A stretch of 64,000 nt of DNA from positions 36,849,676-36,913,675 of the forward strand of contig CM059977.1 in NCBI GenBank assembly GCA_030490835.1, in the 5' to 3' direction. A model generated the notes under the pieces. The model ran no database searches and had not been told where the DNA came from. It saw only the letters and a list, made by a program, of their open reading frames with translations. Shown here one piece after another: positions 9,376-22,200 of the stretch. This DNA is from Annona cherimola (Eukaryota; Streptophyta; Magnoliopsida; Magnoliales; Annonaceae). How positions within the stretch are numbered: position 1 is the first letter of the stretch; each line of letters begins with the position of its first letter. The position numbers and the translations under genes are program-made.

Positions 9376-12300
9376 ATGATAACTTTTAGTTTTTTTTTCA
9401 ATATTTCCTAAGTCTAAGCATTTTAGATTATGATTTATGCAAGGATTCATGGAATCTTGATTTAAATACAAAATCGCTAGAATTTGGATTTTGCAAAGGC
9501 TAGTGATTTTCCTCCTCTCTTCTACTACTTCTTGTTTCTCTACATTCTTTTGATTACTTTGTTGCTGGAAACCGTTCGTCCCGGTATATGGCCTGAGGCT
9601 TGGAGAATTCAAAAACACGGACATAGGAAAATGATTCATATTAATGAGCGTTGGAGTTCTGTTGATTTGGTGAACGATTGAATGGTCTAGTTCGAAGTAG
9701 GGTTTTTCATGATCAGGCGCCACGACTTAGTCCATCCAATCATAGAAATCCATGTTTGAGGATTTTTTAGTTTCATCTGGGAGGAAGTGACATTACTTCT
9801 TTACATAAAATGTCTAATGAAATTCGTTTACTTATTCCTAAAGAGATAAGTTCATACCAACTGAAATTGGTTTCTTCGCCACTGAAAATTTCAGAATGTG
9901 TGAACCATTAGCACGCGCAGGTCTAGAAATTTTTCTGAAGTCTTGGATTCGATCCTATGTTAATATGCCTATCTTCACTCTACTATCACACCATCTACGA
10001 ACTCCTGCATGATGGCCTCATATGGGCTCTTTGACCTGATATGGCCAGGTGTGACACATGTCATCTCTGGAACCATTCTCCCTCCCCTAGTCCCCTTCTA
10101 TGGTTTGTATATAGATTCCCACAAATCCAAATATTTGTTTGCCGGCTACCAAATCCACACATCTTGTCTAGCTAGAGGGCCCTATGCTATTATGTCCACA
10201 TGGCTAGCTAGTTGTTGCATATGATAATTCTTTTACTCCCCTTCAAGTGCTGGGCCACACAAGGGCCATCTCATCATCATCCTATTAGCTGCATGGATAC
10301 TCCAAGTCCATTAATTCCCTTCAAACTTAGCTTACAACTTAAGCTTTTTTTATGCTTTTATAATGACTGCTATCATCTTCTTTTCAGCTGTTGTCATAGC
10401 ACTCTTGCATTGTTGTTTGTTTCAGGTCTAATTACGTTGACAAATGTAATCGTTTCATGTTACATTGTGGGAGAGATTTATATGCTATTTCTTTTCTGAA
10501 TTTGCCATTAATAAATGTATTCTTAAGGGACATTATCTGGATTAATACTGTCATCTGACTTCTGAGCGATAATTCAGAAAAAAATTCCATCATCTAAGTG
10601 CACATAGATGTGGGTTGGCTTCCAATAATTTGAAGGATAGAGCAATGATAGCATGCTGGCATACCATATTTTACAGTGTGACCAACAAATTTCAGATATG
10701 CAAATCTGGGAGGGGAATCTCGCATACTGACCAACTGGGCAGAACAATATTGCAGCCAGGACACTTCTTGTCTGCTCTTATGTGATTTTGCTGAACCTGT
10801 TTTGTGTATAGACCAAGTTTTCCAAACCCAAATACATTTCAGGTTAACTATCTACTTTCCCTTCTCGAGCCTAATTAAGTACTTGGTTAATCAGAAAAAA
10901 GATAACATTCGGAATAAAATTATAAAATAAATAATTATGATTAAAAAAAAGCTAAAAAAGAGCATTATAATATGATAGAAACCTATTGCAAGTTTTGTAA
11001 TTGAGTTGGAGATGGAAGATTAACTACTACCCACTGTGTAAAACTATGACAACGTGGGACCTTGACCTTTGCAACTCTTCCATAAGGAAATTGATCAGCA
11101 CAGTAATATTAATCCTAAACTAAATCAGAAATCAAAATATTAAAAAACTTGTTGTTTTAAATTTTAAAAATTGATGGGAGCTTCAATTCCTAAGTGTGAT
11201 GGAATGTCTGTGATTTGTTATTAGTTGAATGTTACTCGCTATTGTCTCTCTTCTATCCCTGCATCTAGCAAAATACTTGTTTATACTACACTTTTTTTTC
11301 GAAATCTAAACTACTTATCATATTTGTTCACATGCATAGTGACTCATATAATAACGCCAGGTGTTGGCTTGCTAGGTGTGACTTATAAAGACTGTAGCTC
11401 AGATCATTTTCTAGCATCACATTCCATTTAGTTCCAGAAGTTTGTTTCAAAAATTGGGGTGGTATCTTCTTTAGTCTCCTTTAACATCCTTCATTTTCAT
11501 TTACTTTAGACATCCTGAAAGCTGCCTTCATTATAATTCTGGAAAGCTTGTGGCACACCATAGCAGAATTGGTGAAACAGTTAAATAAGTTGCCAAGTAA
11601 TGAAAGAGAAAAACACTAGGCCAAACATGGTGGAAAGTTTTGCCCGACATGCATCTGTTCCAGGTCGGGCAGCTGTCAATTAATCTTGGTCATTTCTCTG
11701 ATAACCACAATGTGCATGCGTCTTTGAGTGTGATCTCATCATGCTAGACCACGTTCAATGAATGATCTGGGAAGTAGAGAGGCTTAGTTTATTGCTAGTA
11801 GAGTTCATTTTAGTTGACTATAATTGATAGAATTCTTTAAGTATGTTCATTAAATAGGAAACTAGGAGGAAACTCCCCAAATTCAAAACTAAGAAATTGG
11901 AATTTATTTGTTCGACATTGTCCCCTTGAAAAAGACAAACAATTTGGGAATTTTGACTCCCCTTGAAACTTATTTTACGCTTGGCCGGAAAATACAAAGT
12001 TCAACTCTGAGCTTTTGTTGAACCAGTTCTACAGGAACATGTATCAAATGAGAGATACCAGTGCATGCCTTGTTGCTGACCCAAAGTGGCTGGAAACATT
12101 TCCAATTTTGCATCATTCAGCATCTCAAAACCTACCATGCCACTGTCCATTTAAGTTGTGATAGGTTCTTTCAAAAATTTTCATGCAGATCTTGTTAAGG
12201 TAACTCACCTTGACCTCTTTGGGGCGCATTTGAGCTGTCATAGAATAATTTATCTCAAAAGTAAGTTTTAAATTTTAGCAATTCATAGGAGTCTTGAATT

Positions 12301-13093
12301 CTAGGAGTCATGGAATGTATATGATTTTTTATTATTTGAATGCTATTTACTTTCTTCTATCTTTTCTATCCATGCATATTAGCAAAACACTCACAAGTTA
12401 AATGTCTCCTTTAGTATCCATCATTTTCATTTTCATTTCAAAGAAAGCAAATCAAAATTATTTGGTCTAACATGACTTTAAGATTGCCACCCCACAATAA
12501 GTGGTAGAGATCAGAAACAGTTGCGAGTTCTGTCAGCAAAGAAGCTTCATGACAGAACAAACATATATGCAGATAAATCATGTCGGGTTCCTGGCTATAG
12601 GCAAAGAGCACACTCAATGACCATAAAAAACAACTTATCACCCTAGCAAATACCACTCTGAAAGAAGAAATAGAAAAATGCTATCCAAAATAATTGTTAC
12701 TGTCTTATTCTAACTTTCTTTGTAGTATTTTACTGGAGAATTCTTGAACTTAATACTTGTGGTGTAAAACGGTCTGAGGTACCTGGAGATTAAGCTGCAG
12801 TTGAGTAAGCAACATGTTTTTCCCCTTTTTCGCAGCCTATTTAAACATGATATGCCCTGTTCTGTGGATTTTGCTCATTTTTACTAATATTAGTTATTTT
12901 TCCCAGATTTGATTTAGTAAACTTGAAATGCTTTTCAACTCACTTTGAATCTAGTATTTCTAGGTCTATTGGTTTGAAAAATCAATTCGCATTTGATCTC
13001 ATTGGGATAATTCTTATTTTTCTACTTAATTAAAATGATTTCATTATTTGATTGGGCTTTTCTACTTGAAGTTATATAAGATTTGATTGACAG
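9376..13093. other. intergenic or intronic sequence
   Basis: AT-rich with patches of moderate complexity. If the first exon at 9268-9371 is real, this would be a large first intron. I see no exon with protein similarity, no RNA gene and no well-defined transposon. Confidence 0.35.
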
Positions 13094-14298
13094 GAACTTT
13101 TTTCAAAAATAAATTCTCTAGCAACTGAGGATGTTTCCACTTACATTTTTGGTGATTTATTTGGACAGATATGTCATATTTGCAAGGGCTATTCTTTTTC
13201 ACAGAAGTTGCTTCGTGGGTGCTTCACAATTCCTGCATATATTATATTTCTGCTGAGTAATGGCTAACTTGATATCACTAAGTTTTAAATAACAACACGT
13301 TAATATTTTCCATCTTAATAGGTTAACTTGGTGTTTTATACAGGTCTTACTGAATGATTCATTTTGATTTCGCTGGCACTAATATCACTAAATTTGTGAT
13401 AAATACTGCAAAATTAAGTTTAGAAGGGTGTCATGAATGGATCACTTGTTATTTTCACATCTAAATGTTTGCTAAAATTTTCTTCTTAGTCATCTTAGTG
13501 TGTGTTTTCCCTGGTTGATGGGCAAAATTTTTTTTCTATTGCTTCGACTTCATGTAATTTTCTAAATCTACAGAGGAAGAAGATTTGTGAACATTTGGTG
13601 AAAAAGGAAATTTTCTATTGCATTTGCACTAGTTTAGAGAGGAAATTTGGTCTACCATCTCATAATTGGCGTGCTTTTCTAGTTTTCTTATTAGTAATAA
13701 TGAGTGGATACAAGAATGAAGGATACAAAAATGAAGTTCTGAGTTGTTATGATAAAATGGGAAACCTTAGCATCTAGTAATAATAAGTAGAAAATGATTA
13801 TCCAGAGGGAAAACCGCCACATTGTTAGTTTTATGAAAAATCTGAGCATTTAGAAAGACGAATACTTCACTTGGTCTACAATCCAACATTCACTTGTTTG
13901 CGTGCATAGCATATCTCAAAAAATTAAAAATATTTCATTCTACCATTGGGGATTTTGGGGATTGTTCATTTTGCTGTCATGACCCTTGCTTGCTAACAAT
14001 TCTTGAGAAATATTTCCTTGCATTGCAATTCAGGTTCCACATGATCTGTCATCACATATGAATGATTTTGCCAGCATCTCTGGCATGCAGGTCTGTGCTG
14101 ATGTTCTGCATTTGAACCGAATATGTAGTATTTTTAGCTGTTCACTTTTATAGCTTATTCTTAATTTGGAATTTCGGTGAGTGCACATGATTATTCAACC
14201 TAAAATGATTCAATCTTCATCAGAAAAGTACATTACTGCTGGTTCATGCACATGCTTGGACCGGAGCAGTTTTCCATGCTTACCAATTTAGCCAGATC

Positions 14299-14315
14299 AT
14301 CAACTCAATGGTTGC
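14299..14315. repeat. 17-bp target site duplication, left copy
   Basis: ATCAACTCAATGGTTGC; the same sequence with one change (C-to-G context ...CTCGATGG...) follows the LINE at 14707-14723. Confidence 0.8.
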
Positions 14316-14706
14316 ATTTTGTTAAATGAGCGTAGCGGAAATGAGAATGTTAAAGTGGATGAGTGGTAAAACAAAAAAAGATAAAATTAAGAATGAAATA
14401 ATTCGAGAAAACTTAAAAGTGACACCAATTTGTGATAAAATGAGAGAAAATAGATTAAGATGGTTTGGTTATGTTAAAAGGAGACCTGAAGTAGCACCGG
14501 TTAGGAGAACAGAGTCTATCCAAGTAGAAGGTAGTAGGAGAATAAGAGGAAAACCCAAAAAAAACATGGATGGAAGTAATTAAACAATATTTTAAAATAT
14601 TATAAATTACAAAAAATTTGGTCTTAAATCACCAAGAATGACACAACAGAATCTATGCAGCCGACCCTATCTATGTAGGAAATGACTAATGATGATGATG
14701 ATGATG
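14316..14706 (+). mobile_element. 5'-truncated RTE-type LINE
   Basis: Encodes the C-terminal tail of RTE reverse transcriptase: MSVAEMRMLKWMSGKTKKDK and RENRLRWFGYVKRRPEVAPV, a hallmark of plant RTE elements. After the stop at 14581 comes a short 3' UTR and a (GAT)n-type tail at about 14690-14706. It is flanked by a 17-bp target duplication with one mismatch (14299-14315 and 14707-14723), which marks target-primed insertion. About 390 bp of an element normally over 3 kb remains, so it is a dead 5' truncation. A second copy lies in the PGDH intron. Confidence 0.88.
14326..14583 (+). pseudogene. RTE reverse transcriptase C-terminal fragment
   Basis: An 85-codon frame starting inside the RT tail. 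Conserved RTE words are MRMLKWMSG, NEIIRENLKV, RLRWFGYVKRRP and RGKPKK. It represents only the region after the RT palm/thumb, so no catalytic residues are present. Confidence 0.85.
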
Positions 14707-15283
14707 ATCAACTCGATGGTTGCCTTTCTATCTGCTGTTTGATTTTGTTTAAACAGGGAAATACAAATCTAGAATAAAATGAAATTTGAGCTTGTGATTC
14801 TTTACGTGATGTTAATATCTCTAATATTCAGAATGAGTTGCACTGTTGATCACATAATTTATAGGAAGTCTTTATCATTGGGATCTTTAGGGTTTATCAA
14901 ATTTATCAAAAGTTCTAATGTTTCATCTTTTTTCTACAGGATGTCAAACCAGATGAATTATTAAAAGATCCATGTTCAGTTCAAGATGACAGTGCAGGTC
15001 AATTCTTTGCCCAAACCAAGTTAGCTCGTATAAATTATATAAAACAATTTAATTCTTTCAAAATGCATTATAATATTATAATAATTTACAGAAGCTATCA
15101 TTGTAACACCCCGCTAACGAAGTCAATGCATTCGTGCAACGGTTGTCACAAGCTACCAAGGCACTTGATAGCTAATATCCAAGATCAATAATAATGAGAA
15201 GAACAATCGCATGTGCTAACATAGAGCAAACATCTTGTGTATATGGCTAAGATAATTAATGTACATATATATCAATTCCAAAA

Positions 15284-15308
15284 TTCATATATATATATAT
15301 ATATATAA
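15284..15308. repeat. (AT)n microsatellite
   Basis: About twelve AT/TA dinucleotides interrupting the repeat. Confidence 0.85.
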
Positions 15309-15889
15309 ATGTTTATCACTAGAGAGGGTCAAAACCTATGTGGTAAGTTTTGCGTCTCTATTTACTTGTCCCAGCAAAACCACCATCTCCTTAGTGGTCT
15401 ACACCCGCAAATTTACCATTTAAAATAAAAGAAAAACACGAAAGTCTAGACAAACTCAGTAAGTAAAGTACTTAAGTGAAACTCAATAAATTTTGAGCAA
15501 ACCATATGTATAAAGGTCAGTAAACAAAAATTATTTTACAAATCTAAATTAGGCTTTAAATCATATGGAGTACATATTTATGCCCAAGCATGCATCCGTG
15601 TATGATGCATATATCACTTTTTAAATTAATCTAGCAAAGGTTTCAAATCCAATAAGGAAGTTCGATATCTCGCCCCGAAGTCCTACCGATTGTGCGATCA
15701 GATAGCCAATACAACATAGCATGAGTGACCAACTCTGTCAAACATGAATGACCAACTTCACATAACAATGGTAGATCAAAAACACCTTTATCCAAAACAA
15801 AGGTATTTCTAATACTTTGTTGCACTCGCTATATAGCCGCAACTATAACGAATTGCATTACACAAACGGCTCTGAACCGAACCATTACG

Positions 15890-16221
15890 TTGAGGGGCAA
15901 CAGTCTCACAATCTAGTTCATAATATACTTTTTTCAAATCATAAGGGTTAGATAAAGTAAATCTGCAACCCACCAAATCCACAATGGCCAAACAAGTAGA
16001 TTTGAACCGATGCTATCCAGGTTGTCACATCCCAATCCTCGATCAGGATCGGATGTTGAGGGGTAACAGTCTCACAATCTAGTTCACAATATACCTTTTC
16101 CAAATCATAAGGGTCCGATAAAGTAAATTTGCAACCCACCAAATCCACAATGGCCAAATGAGTAGATTTGAACCAATGCTATCTAGGTTATCACATCCCA
16201 ATTCTCGATTAGGATGTGCCA
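15890..16221. repeat. tandem duplication, two 166-bp units
   Basis: TTGAGGGG(C/T)AACAGTCTCACA recurs 166 bp apart (15890 and 16056) and the following text, including CACCAAATCCACAATGGCCA, is repeated with few changes. The second unit ends near TCACATCCCAATTCTCGAT. Short minus-strand frames in both units (MAIVDLVGC...) are products of the repeat, not genes. Confidence 0.85.
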
Positions 16222-16490
16222 GCGGTCGTCATCGATGGTTAAATAATACTTTGCAAATTCACAACTATAATTACGGTTCATAAATATGTGAACATACCAA
16301 GCAATATATGTCGATGCCACAATGCATAATGCTAACATAATTAAACGCCAACTCAATATCATAATAAATTATCAAAATTTATAATATTTTTCAACTCAAA
16401 AATTAGAAAATAACGACATTTAAAACATTTATGTCTGTAATCATACATGACAACACAAAATCAAAAAGAAAAGAGCTATGTTTACCTTAT

Positions 16491-19150
16491 ATAGATTATA
16501 TTTGATTCTTATATTGTAATTTACTCAAATGCTCAAAGCATTGAACTGAAAAATGAAAGTTTCGTCTAATTAATATATATCTTCTAAACATCATCTTTAT
16601 ATTATCAATTACTACTTTCCAAATTAATAAAGATAATTAGATAATTATATTTGAGTATTCCCTAAAATTTACAAATTACCTCTTTAGTTTGAAGTTTAAA
16701 TTTTCTAGATTATCTACATTAATTTTCTTATTAAAGTAATTAATCATCATTAAATATCATTTCTATGTTATTAATTATAAAGTAGTAATTAATTCAGTCT
16801 CAAATTTTAATATGCGTATAGATGAACTTTTCCTTAATCACACTAACCGTTAATAATATATTCTTATTCAATCAAAATCATAAAATTTCCCAAATAATTT
16901 ATAAAAAAATTTCTCATGAATTAAGTTAATAATTAAATATTCTAACGAAATATTTCATTTTTGATAATTAATATTTGAGTGTAAATTTTCATTTTAATTA
17001 TTTCTCAATCTGCTCATACTTGCTAAAACAAAGACATTGAATTCTTTTGATTTTTATTTATAATCAAATCAAGGAATTTTAAGTCTAAAATTCTTATCAT
17101 AAATCAATAATCATGTGAATTAACTAAATAAAATATTTTTTAGTACAAAATACTAACTATTTATATTTATTTATGTATTTTTATTTTACTAGACAGGGGG
17201 TGTGTTTAGAGGTAGTCCAAATCTCGTTAATTTTTACTCATATTTATATTATTTAAAATTTTATTTTCATATTTTCTTAGTGATATTAATGATATTAGAT
17301 ATATCACATAAAATTTTCAACTTCAATTTGTAGTATAAAAATTATAAAAAATCAATTAATGCAACTGATTTTGACAGTTGTTTTACCCTTTTTAGGCAGA
17401 TATTTTAGGATTTTTAATTCCAAAATTACAAAATATTTTTACACAAGATTTTGGATGTCAATTATTTGATATATTATAATTTCTTATAAAATGTTTCATG
17501 CTAAAAATCATTCATTTACTATTTCTTCTTTATTTTTCTTTTAAATTCTAGATTTACTATACGGGTTGTGTAAGTTAAGCTATAAATAGCTATAATTGTT
17601 AATCTAAACCACTGATCACGGTTCTAATTATAAATTTAGCACACATCACTTATTTAATCTTTATCTAGATGTTCAAATCATTAAAATATGTTTTTATTAA
17701 ATTTTTAGCGGTTTAAATTAACTAGTTGTAATTTTTACTAATACATGTATTATTGAGACATAATTGCAAGTGCCAAAATCTAATTATCCATCAAGGTGTC
17801 CACATATGATCTAATATCATATTTTTATGTAAAATTAAATTTAACATACATCTAACAGTTTTGATCATCTAAATTATGTATGGAATCATGGGTTGAAGGG
17901 TTGAGATGATTTTCTTGTTGTCTAATGATATAGGATCTATTTGGGCCCACATTGATAAAAATTTTGCACAAAATTTTTCCCAAATAACAACCCATGTTCA
18001 TGGCCCATCCCTAAGTATTAAAAATTCCCTATCATTGAATTTAAACTAAGCACAATCAGATTTAATAAACCTGATATTTATGGATAACAAACTACATTTT
18101 TCAAATTTGAAATTTGTCTCCCAAATTCAATCGTTCAGGTTGATCTTTATCCTTGATACTTGTTGAATTTAAAAAAAAATGAAAATAAACAAATAGTAAC
18201 CTGGATGATAATGATTGATGATTGGGATCAACTTGATCTCCCTATCAATCCCAAAATCTCTTCTTTCTTCTCAATCTTCCTCACAATTCTCTAAATCCAA
18301 AATGGCCATCACAGCTTATTTATAAATCCCAACAATTTTTCCAGCATCAGCTACCTCAATTGTCTTAATTTTTATTTTTATTAATTATTTAATCATCATG
18401 GCTATTAACAAGTCACGTGCACCCTTCTTGAGGAGAGGGTGTTGACTTCCGCCGAAATTAGCATAAAATGGCCGGTGCATGTGCTGGATTTCTTTTTTCT
18501 TTTTTTTTTTGCATGTTGTACTTTTTAATTCAGTTATTATATACAGCCTTATAATTTATAGATTTGCAAATTCACACCCGATTTATTATAAATGTCAAAA
18601 TACCCATATTTCCCATCTAAAACTTCCCAAATTAGTAGTAATGGCACATTTAAATGTGCTCTATATGATAATAATAATAATAATTTAGCTAGTTGGAACA
18701 TAGATTATTTCACAATAATGAACATATTTTTTCTATATTTTATTAGGTACACATGTTTGCAAAAATTACAAAAAATTTTACAAAATCGAAACAAGGTATT
18801 TACAGTCATCCACGGATAAAAATGTTGCATAGGCTTGGATATTGAATTAACAGATTTTTGAACATATTTTTACTACATTGATTTTTACAATTCTATGAGA
18901 TGAGGCAAGTGCACATGCTTGATTTAGGTCAAACCCATCTCTCGAAGTCAAAACAAATGATTCCGAATGCAATAAATGGAACGAATTTCACATATCATTA
19001 AGGTGGGCCAAACAGCAATATCCTTGATTCCATTGAATTAATTTCCGACCTTAATATATATATCAAAAAAATTCTGAGCTTGATATTATTATAATTAGAC
19101 ATCAATGCGTTTTCTAATCTACAAGAGCTATAAGGACACATGCGTGAATG
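16491..19150. other. AT-rich intergenic DNA
   Basis: Long A/T-rich stretch with no supported gene or RNA. GGGGGTGTGTTTAGAGG near 17196 resembles one terminus of the Tourist-like family but no partner end is clear. (TAA)n lies at about 18669-18684. Confidence 0.5.
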
Positions 19151-19237
19151 TATTAAATACTCATAGTCCGTCTTTGGCATTCCTTTTATTTTGGGATAAA
19201 TACCAAACTCCAAAGCCGAAGCCCAAAGCAAGCCAAC
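19151..19237 (+). promoter_or_regulatory. core promoter and 5' UTR region of the esterase gene
   Basis: A TATA-like TATTAAATAC lies at 19151-19160, about 80 bp before the start codon. The following sequence becomes C/A-rich (CCAAAGCCGAAGCCCAAAGC), as in plant 5' UTRs. The transcription start is inferred, not seen. Confidence 0.4.
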
Positions 19238-22200
19238 ATGCCGAAACGCATCCTTCTCTCTTTCCTCGTCATTTTCCTTCTCCTCCACAGCAGCCACGCC
19301 AAATCCAGGCCAAGGCAATCTTCAAATCCTGCAGACAAGCACATATTCATCCTGGCTGGGCAGAGCAACATGTCTGGCAGAGGCGGCGTTCGCAACGGGA
19401 CTTGGGACGGCTGCGTCCCGCTGGCGTCCCATCCCAGCCCTGCCATCCTCAGGCTCACCGCAGCTCTCCGGTGGGAGGAAGCCTGTGAGCCTCTCCACGC
19501 TGACATTGGCGTCAACAAGACGTGCGGCGTCGGCCCTGGCATGGCCTTCGCCAATGCTGTCATGATCTTCGGCAGCATCAGTGGCGCCATCGGCCTCGTG
19601 CCGTGCGCCATCGGAGGGACTAAGATCATGCAATGGCAGCGTGGCGGGCAGCTGTACAGCAACATGGTTGGGAGAGCGATGGAGGGTTTGAAGGGAGGAG
19701 GGGCGATCAAGGCTCTTCTGTGGTATCAGGGAGAGTCTGACACCATCACAGCTGAGGAAGCGAATGCATACAAGGCCAACATGGAGAAGTTCATACAAGA
19801 TCTACGGTTGGATCTTGGCATGCCTCTGCTTCCAGTAATTCAGGTTCGGATCTTAGACTCTTAGTTCCCCTTCTTGGTCATCAGCACCCAAATTCGAGAA
19901 TATTAGAAAATACACAGATTAATTTGTAATTAAGTAGATTTACGGGGGCTAATTCGCAAAGCTTCTCAAGGTCAGTCAGGAAAAAAAATAATAACCTGAG
20001 AAGGCGGCTCATAACCTATTATCCTATGGCACTAAACTGCTTTAAAATTTAAACGTGATTCGCGTTTTGAGATGGCCGCTAAATTATAAAGATAATATTA
20101 TTTTAACATTTGAACTTCTTTAGTCTATTATATAATGGTAAATATTGTGATTTTATTATAAAAAAATTAATCTTCCATTTAAAACAATGTCATTATAAAA
20201 ATAAAATCACCGATGGTTAGAATTTAATTAGATAGTTTTCTTAATGTTGGCCGAACGTTGGAATAGTAAGAAGGCATAGCTCAAGTTCCCCACTTGAAAA
20301 CAATTTAAAAAAAAAAAAAAAAAAAGTTCCCCACTTGAAATGATGACGTTCCACCATTCCAAAGCTGGAAATGATTTTGTTGGAGGACAACAAATGCCCT
20401 AACTTCCGCAGTTTATTTCCTTTTCCGTTTGCTTTTAAATATGGGGAGCGGATTTTCTAAATATATAATTTTTACTTTACTAGTTTTTCTTTTTCTTTTT
20501 TCCTTTGAGAATTAGGCATTATTTTTAGAATGGAAGCAACTGGGCCCCACGGCTGAAAAGTAAGGATTCTAGGTGGCACATGGTCCACCTAGTTGTAGGC
20601 TGCCATTAATTCATTGATAAAGTGATCAGAGAATTGAAACTGAAGCCTCAAGGAAAGGTGCACCCTGCTTATTTAAAACGGCATAGCAGTCCACATGTGG
20701 ATTGAAACGTCAGTCCTAGAAATAAAAAATTATATATTTTTTCTTTTTTTAAAAAAAAAATATCTGTCCTGTAGTCTTTGTTTGGAGTAGAATTGGCTTA
20801 TTTGTAATACAGTTCATGTAAATACTTCAGTTGTAAATAATGATGCAGCTTGGGTAGGTTCGGTTCTTGGTTAGCTTACCTATGATCTATTTATTTATCA
20901 CTTAAAGAGTTTGATTTATTCAAGAAATTTATATTTCTTGAATGGTTGCCCCCATGAGTTCCCACAACTACTGGGTTACGTTGGAGCTGCACTTTTTTTT
21001 TTTAAAAAAAAAAAAAATCATATCTTTTAATAGATTTAAATATAAATGTTACTGTTTATAAATACATTCATAAAAATAGATGGTATTAATTGATAAAATA
21101 AAAACAAAGAAATACTTTTGACTAGAAGTAATATATACATATAATATTTATCATCTGAAATGTTATATATATAGATTTTTTAAAAACACTCTTAAACAGT
21201 ATGGGTTTTGATTCAATAGGAATGCTCACAGTCTCACACTTGGATTATTCATTTAAAAAAAAATTGCATTAATATGCGAGCCCAAGCAAAATCTTTTATA
21301 TATGTAATTTTATAATTTTTAATTTTTAAAAATTTTATTTAATTTTAAACTCAAAATTAAGCTTTTTAATTTCATTGTTCTAGCACAAGAAAAGGGCTTA
21401 TTTTTCATTTTTAAAACTTAAATAAAAATATTTTAAAAATCAAAAAATGTAAAATTTCCTACGTAAAAGACTTTTCTTGGGCTAGCATATTGATGAAAAA
21501 TTAAAAAACTTTAAAATGAATAATCCGAGATTGAATCGTGTCCCAAAAAGTATTTATATGCTATTAGAATTATGTTACGTGACGGATGTCTTTTTTTATA
21601 ATTTACGCTTATTGAAAATATTTTAATATTTGATTTGTTTAATTTTTGTAAATAGTCAAAATTATATTTTAAATTTAACAAAGGTTTCGTATTAAATGCA
21701 TTTTTTGATGAGTTCACACCAAGTTGGGTTTGCTGAGGAAGCCGTGCCCGAGTTATAAGTTAAACAATTATAATAAGTTAGGACATATTAAATACGCGCC
21801 CATCCAGTGTACTTTTTTTATCCTATATTTAGCATTATTTATATTAATATGTAAACCCTTTCATTTATTTAATTAATATTAAATTTCAATTTTAAATTAT
21901 ATTTTCAAGATCTAAATCATTTAAAATATTGTTACTATGTAGGTAAGTATTATTACATTGTAATAGATATGCGAAAGAATCTATACTTTTTTAATTTACT
22001 CGTGAATATATTTAAATTTGAGTCAATGTAACCTATACATATATTGATTTAGATGAAATTTTGTCTCCTAGTTAAAAAATAATATTCAACGTAATAAATA
22101 AATTAATTTTTTATTAATCATCAATATTTTAAAAATAAAAAAGATTACATGCAATCATTCCTATGTAACTGAGAAAGTAAACTTAAAATGGTACGAAGAA

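Larger units (their letters stand above)
13094..14994 (+). pseudogene. candidate exons of an unrecognised gene (or a decayed gene)
   Basis: Three pieces look spliced: 13094-about 13168 (after TTGACAG, reading ELFSKINSLATEDVSTYIFG), about 14036-14088 (after GCAATTCAG, reading VPHDLSSHMNDFASISGMQ, donor CAG|GTCTGT) and about 14942-14993 (after TTCTACAG, reading DVKPDELLKDPCSVQDDSAG, donor CAG|GTCAAT). A further piece after CTACAG near 13573 reads RKKICEHLVKKEIFYCICTS. The peptide style is that of an ordinary nuclear gene, but no family is recognised and the frames cannot be joined with certainty. An RTE LINE has inserted between the second and third pieces. A pseudogene or gene fragment is as likely as a live gene. 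Confidence 0.3.
15110..16490. repeat. non-coding repeat, class uncertain, starting TGTAACACCCCG
   Basis: The segment opens with TGTAACACCCCGC, a start seen in several plant LTRs, and contains words such as GTCTAGACAAACTCAGTAAG. No matching second LTR, coding domain or target duplication was found. It includes an (AT)n run at about 15284-15308 and a 166-bp tandem duplication at 15890-16221. Confidence 0.4.

Noticed and set aside
15643..16157. Three short minus-strand frames beginning MAIVDLVGC or MQQSIRN
   Set aside because: They coincide with the 166-bp tandem repeat; the similarity between them reflects the DNA duplication.
15110..18480. Complete LTR retrotransposon starting TGTAACACCCCG
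   Set aside because: No second LTR, PBS, PPT, TSD or coding domain could be found.
19105..19798. Frames of 106-174 codons overlapping the esterase exon on both strands
   Set aside because: Shadows of the GC-rich coding exon; only the frame from 19238 has SGNH motifs.
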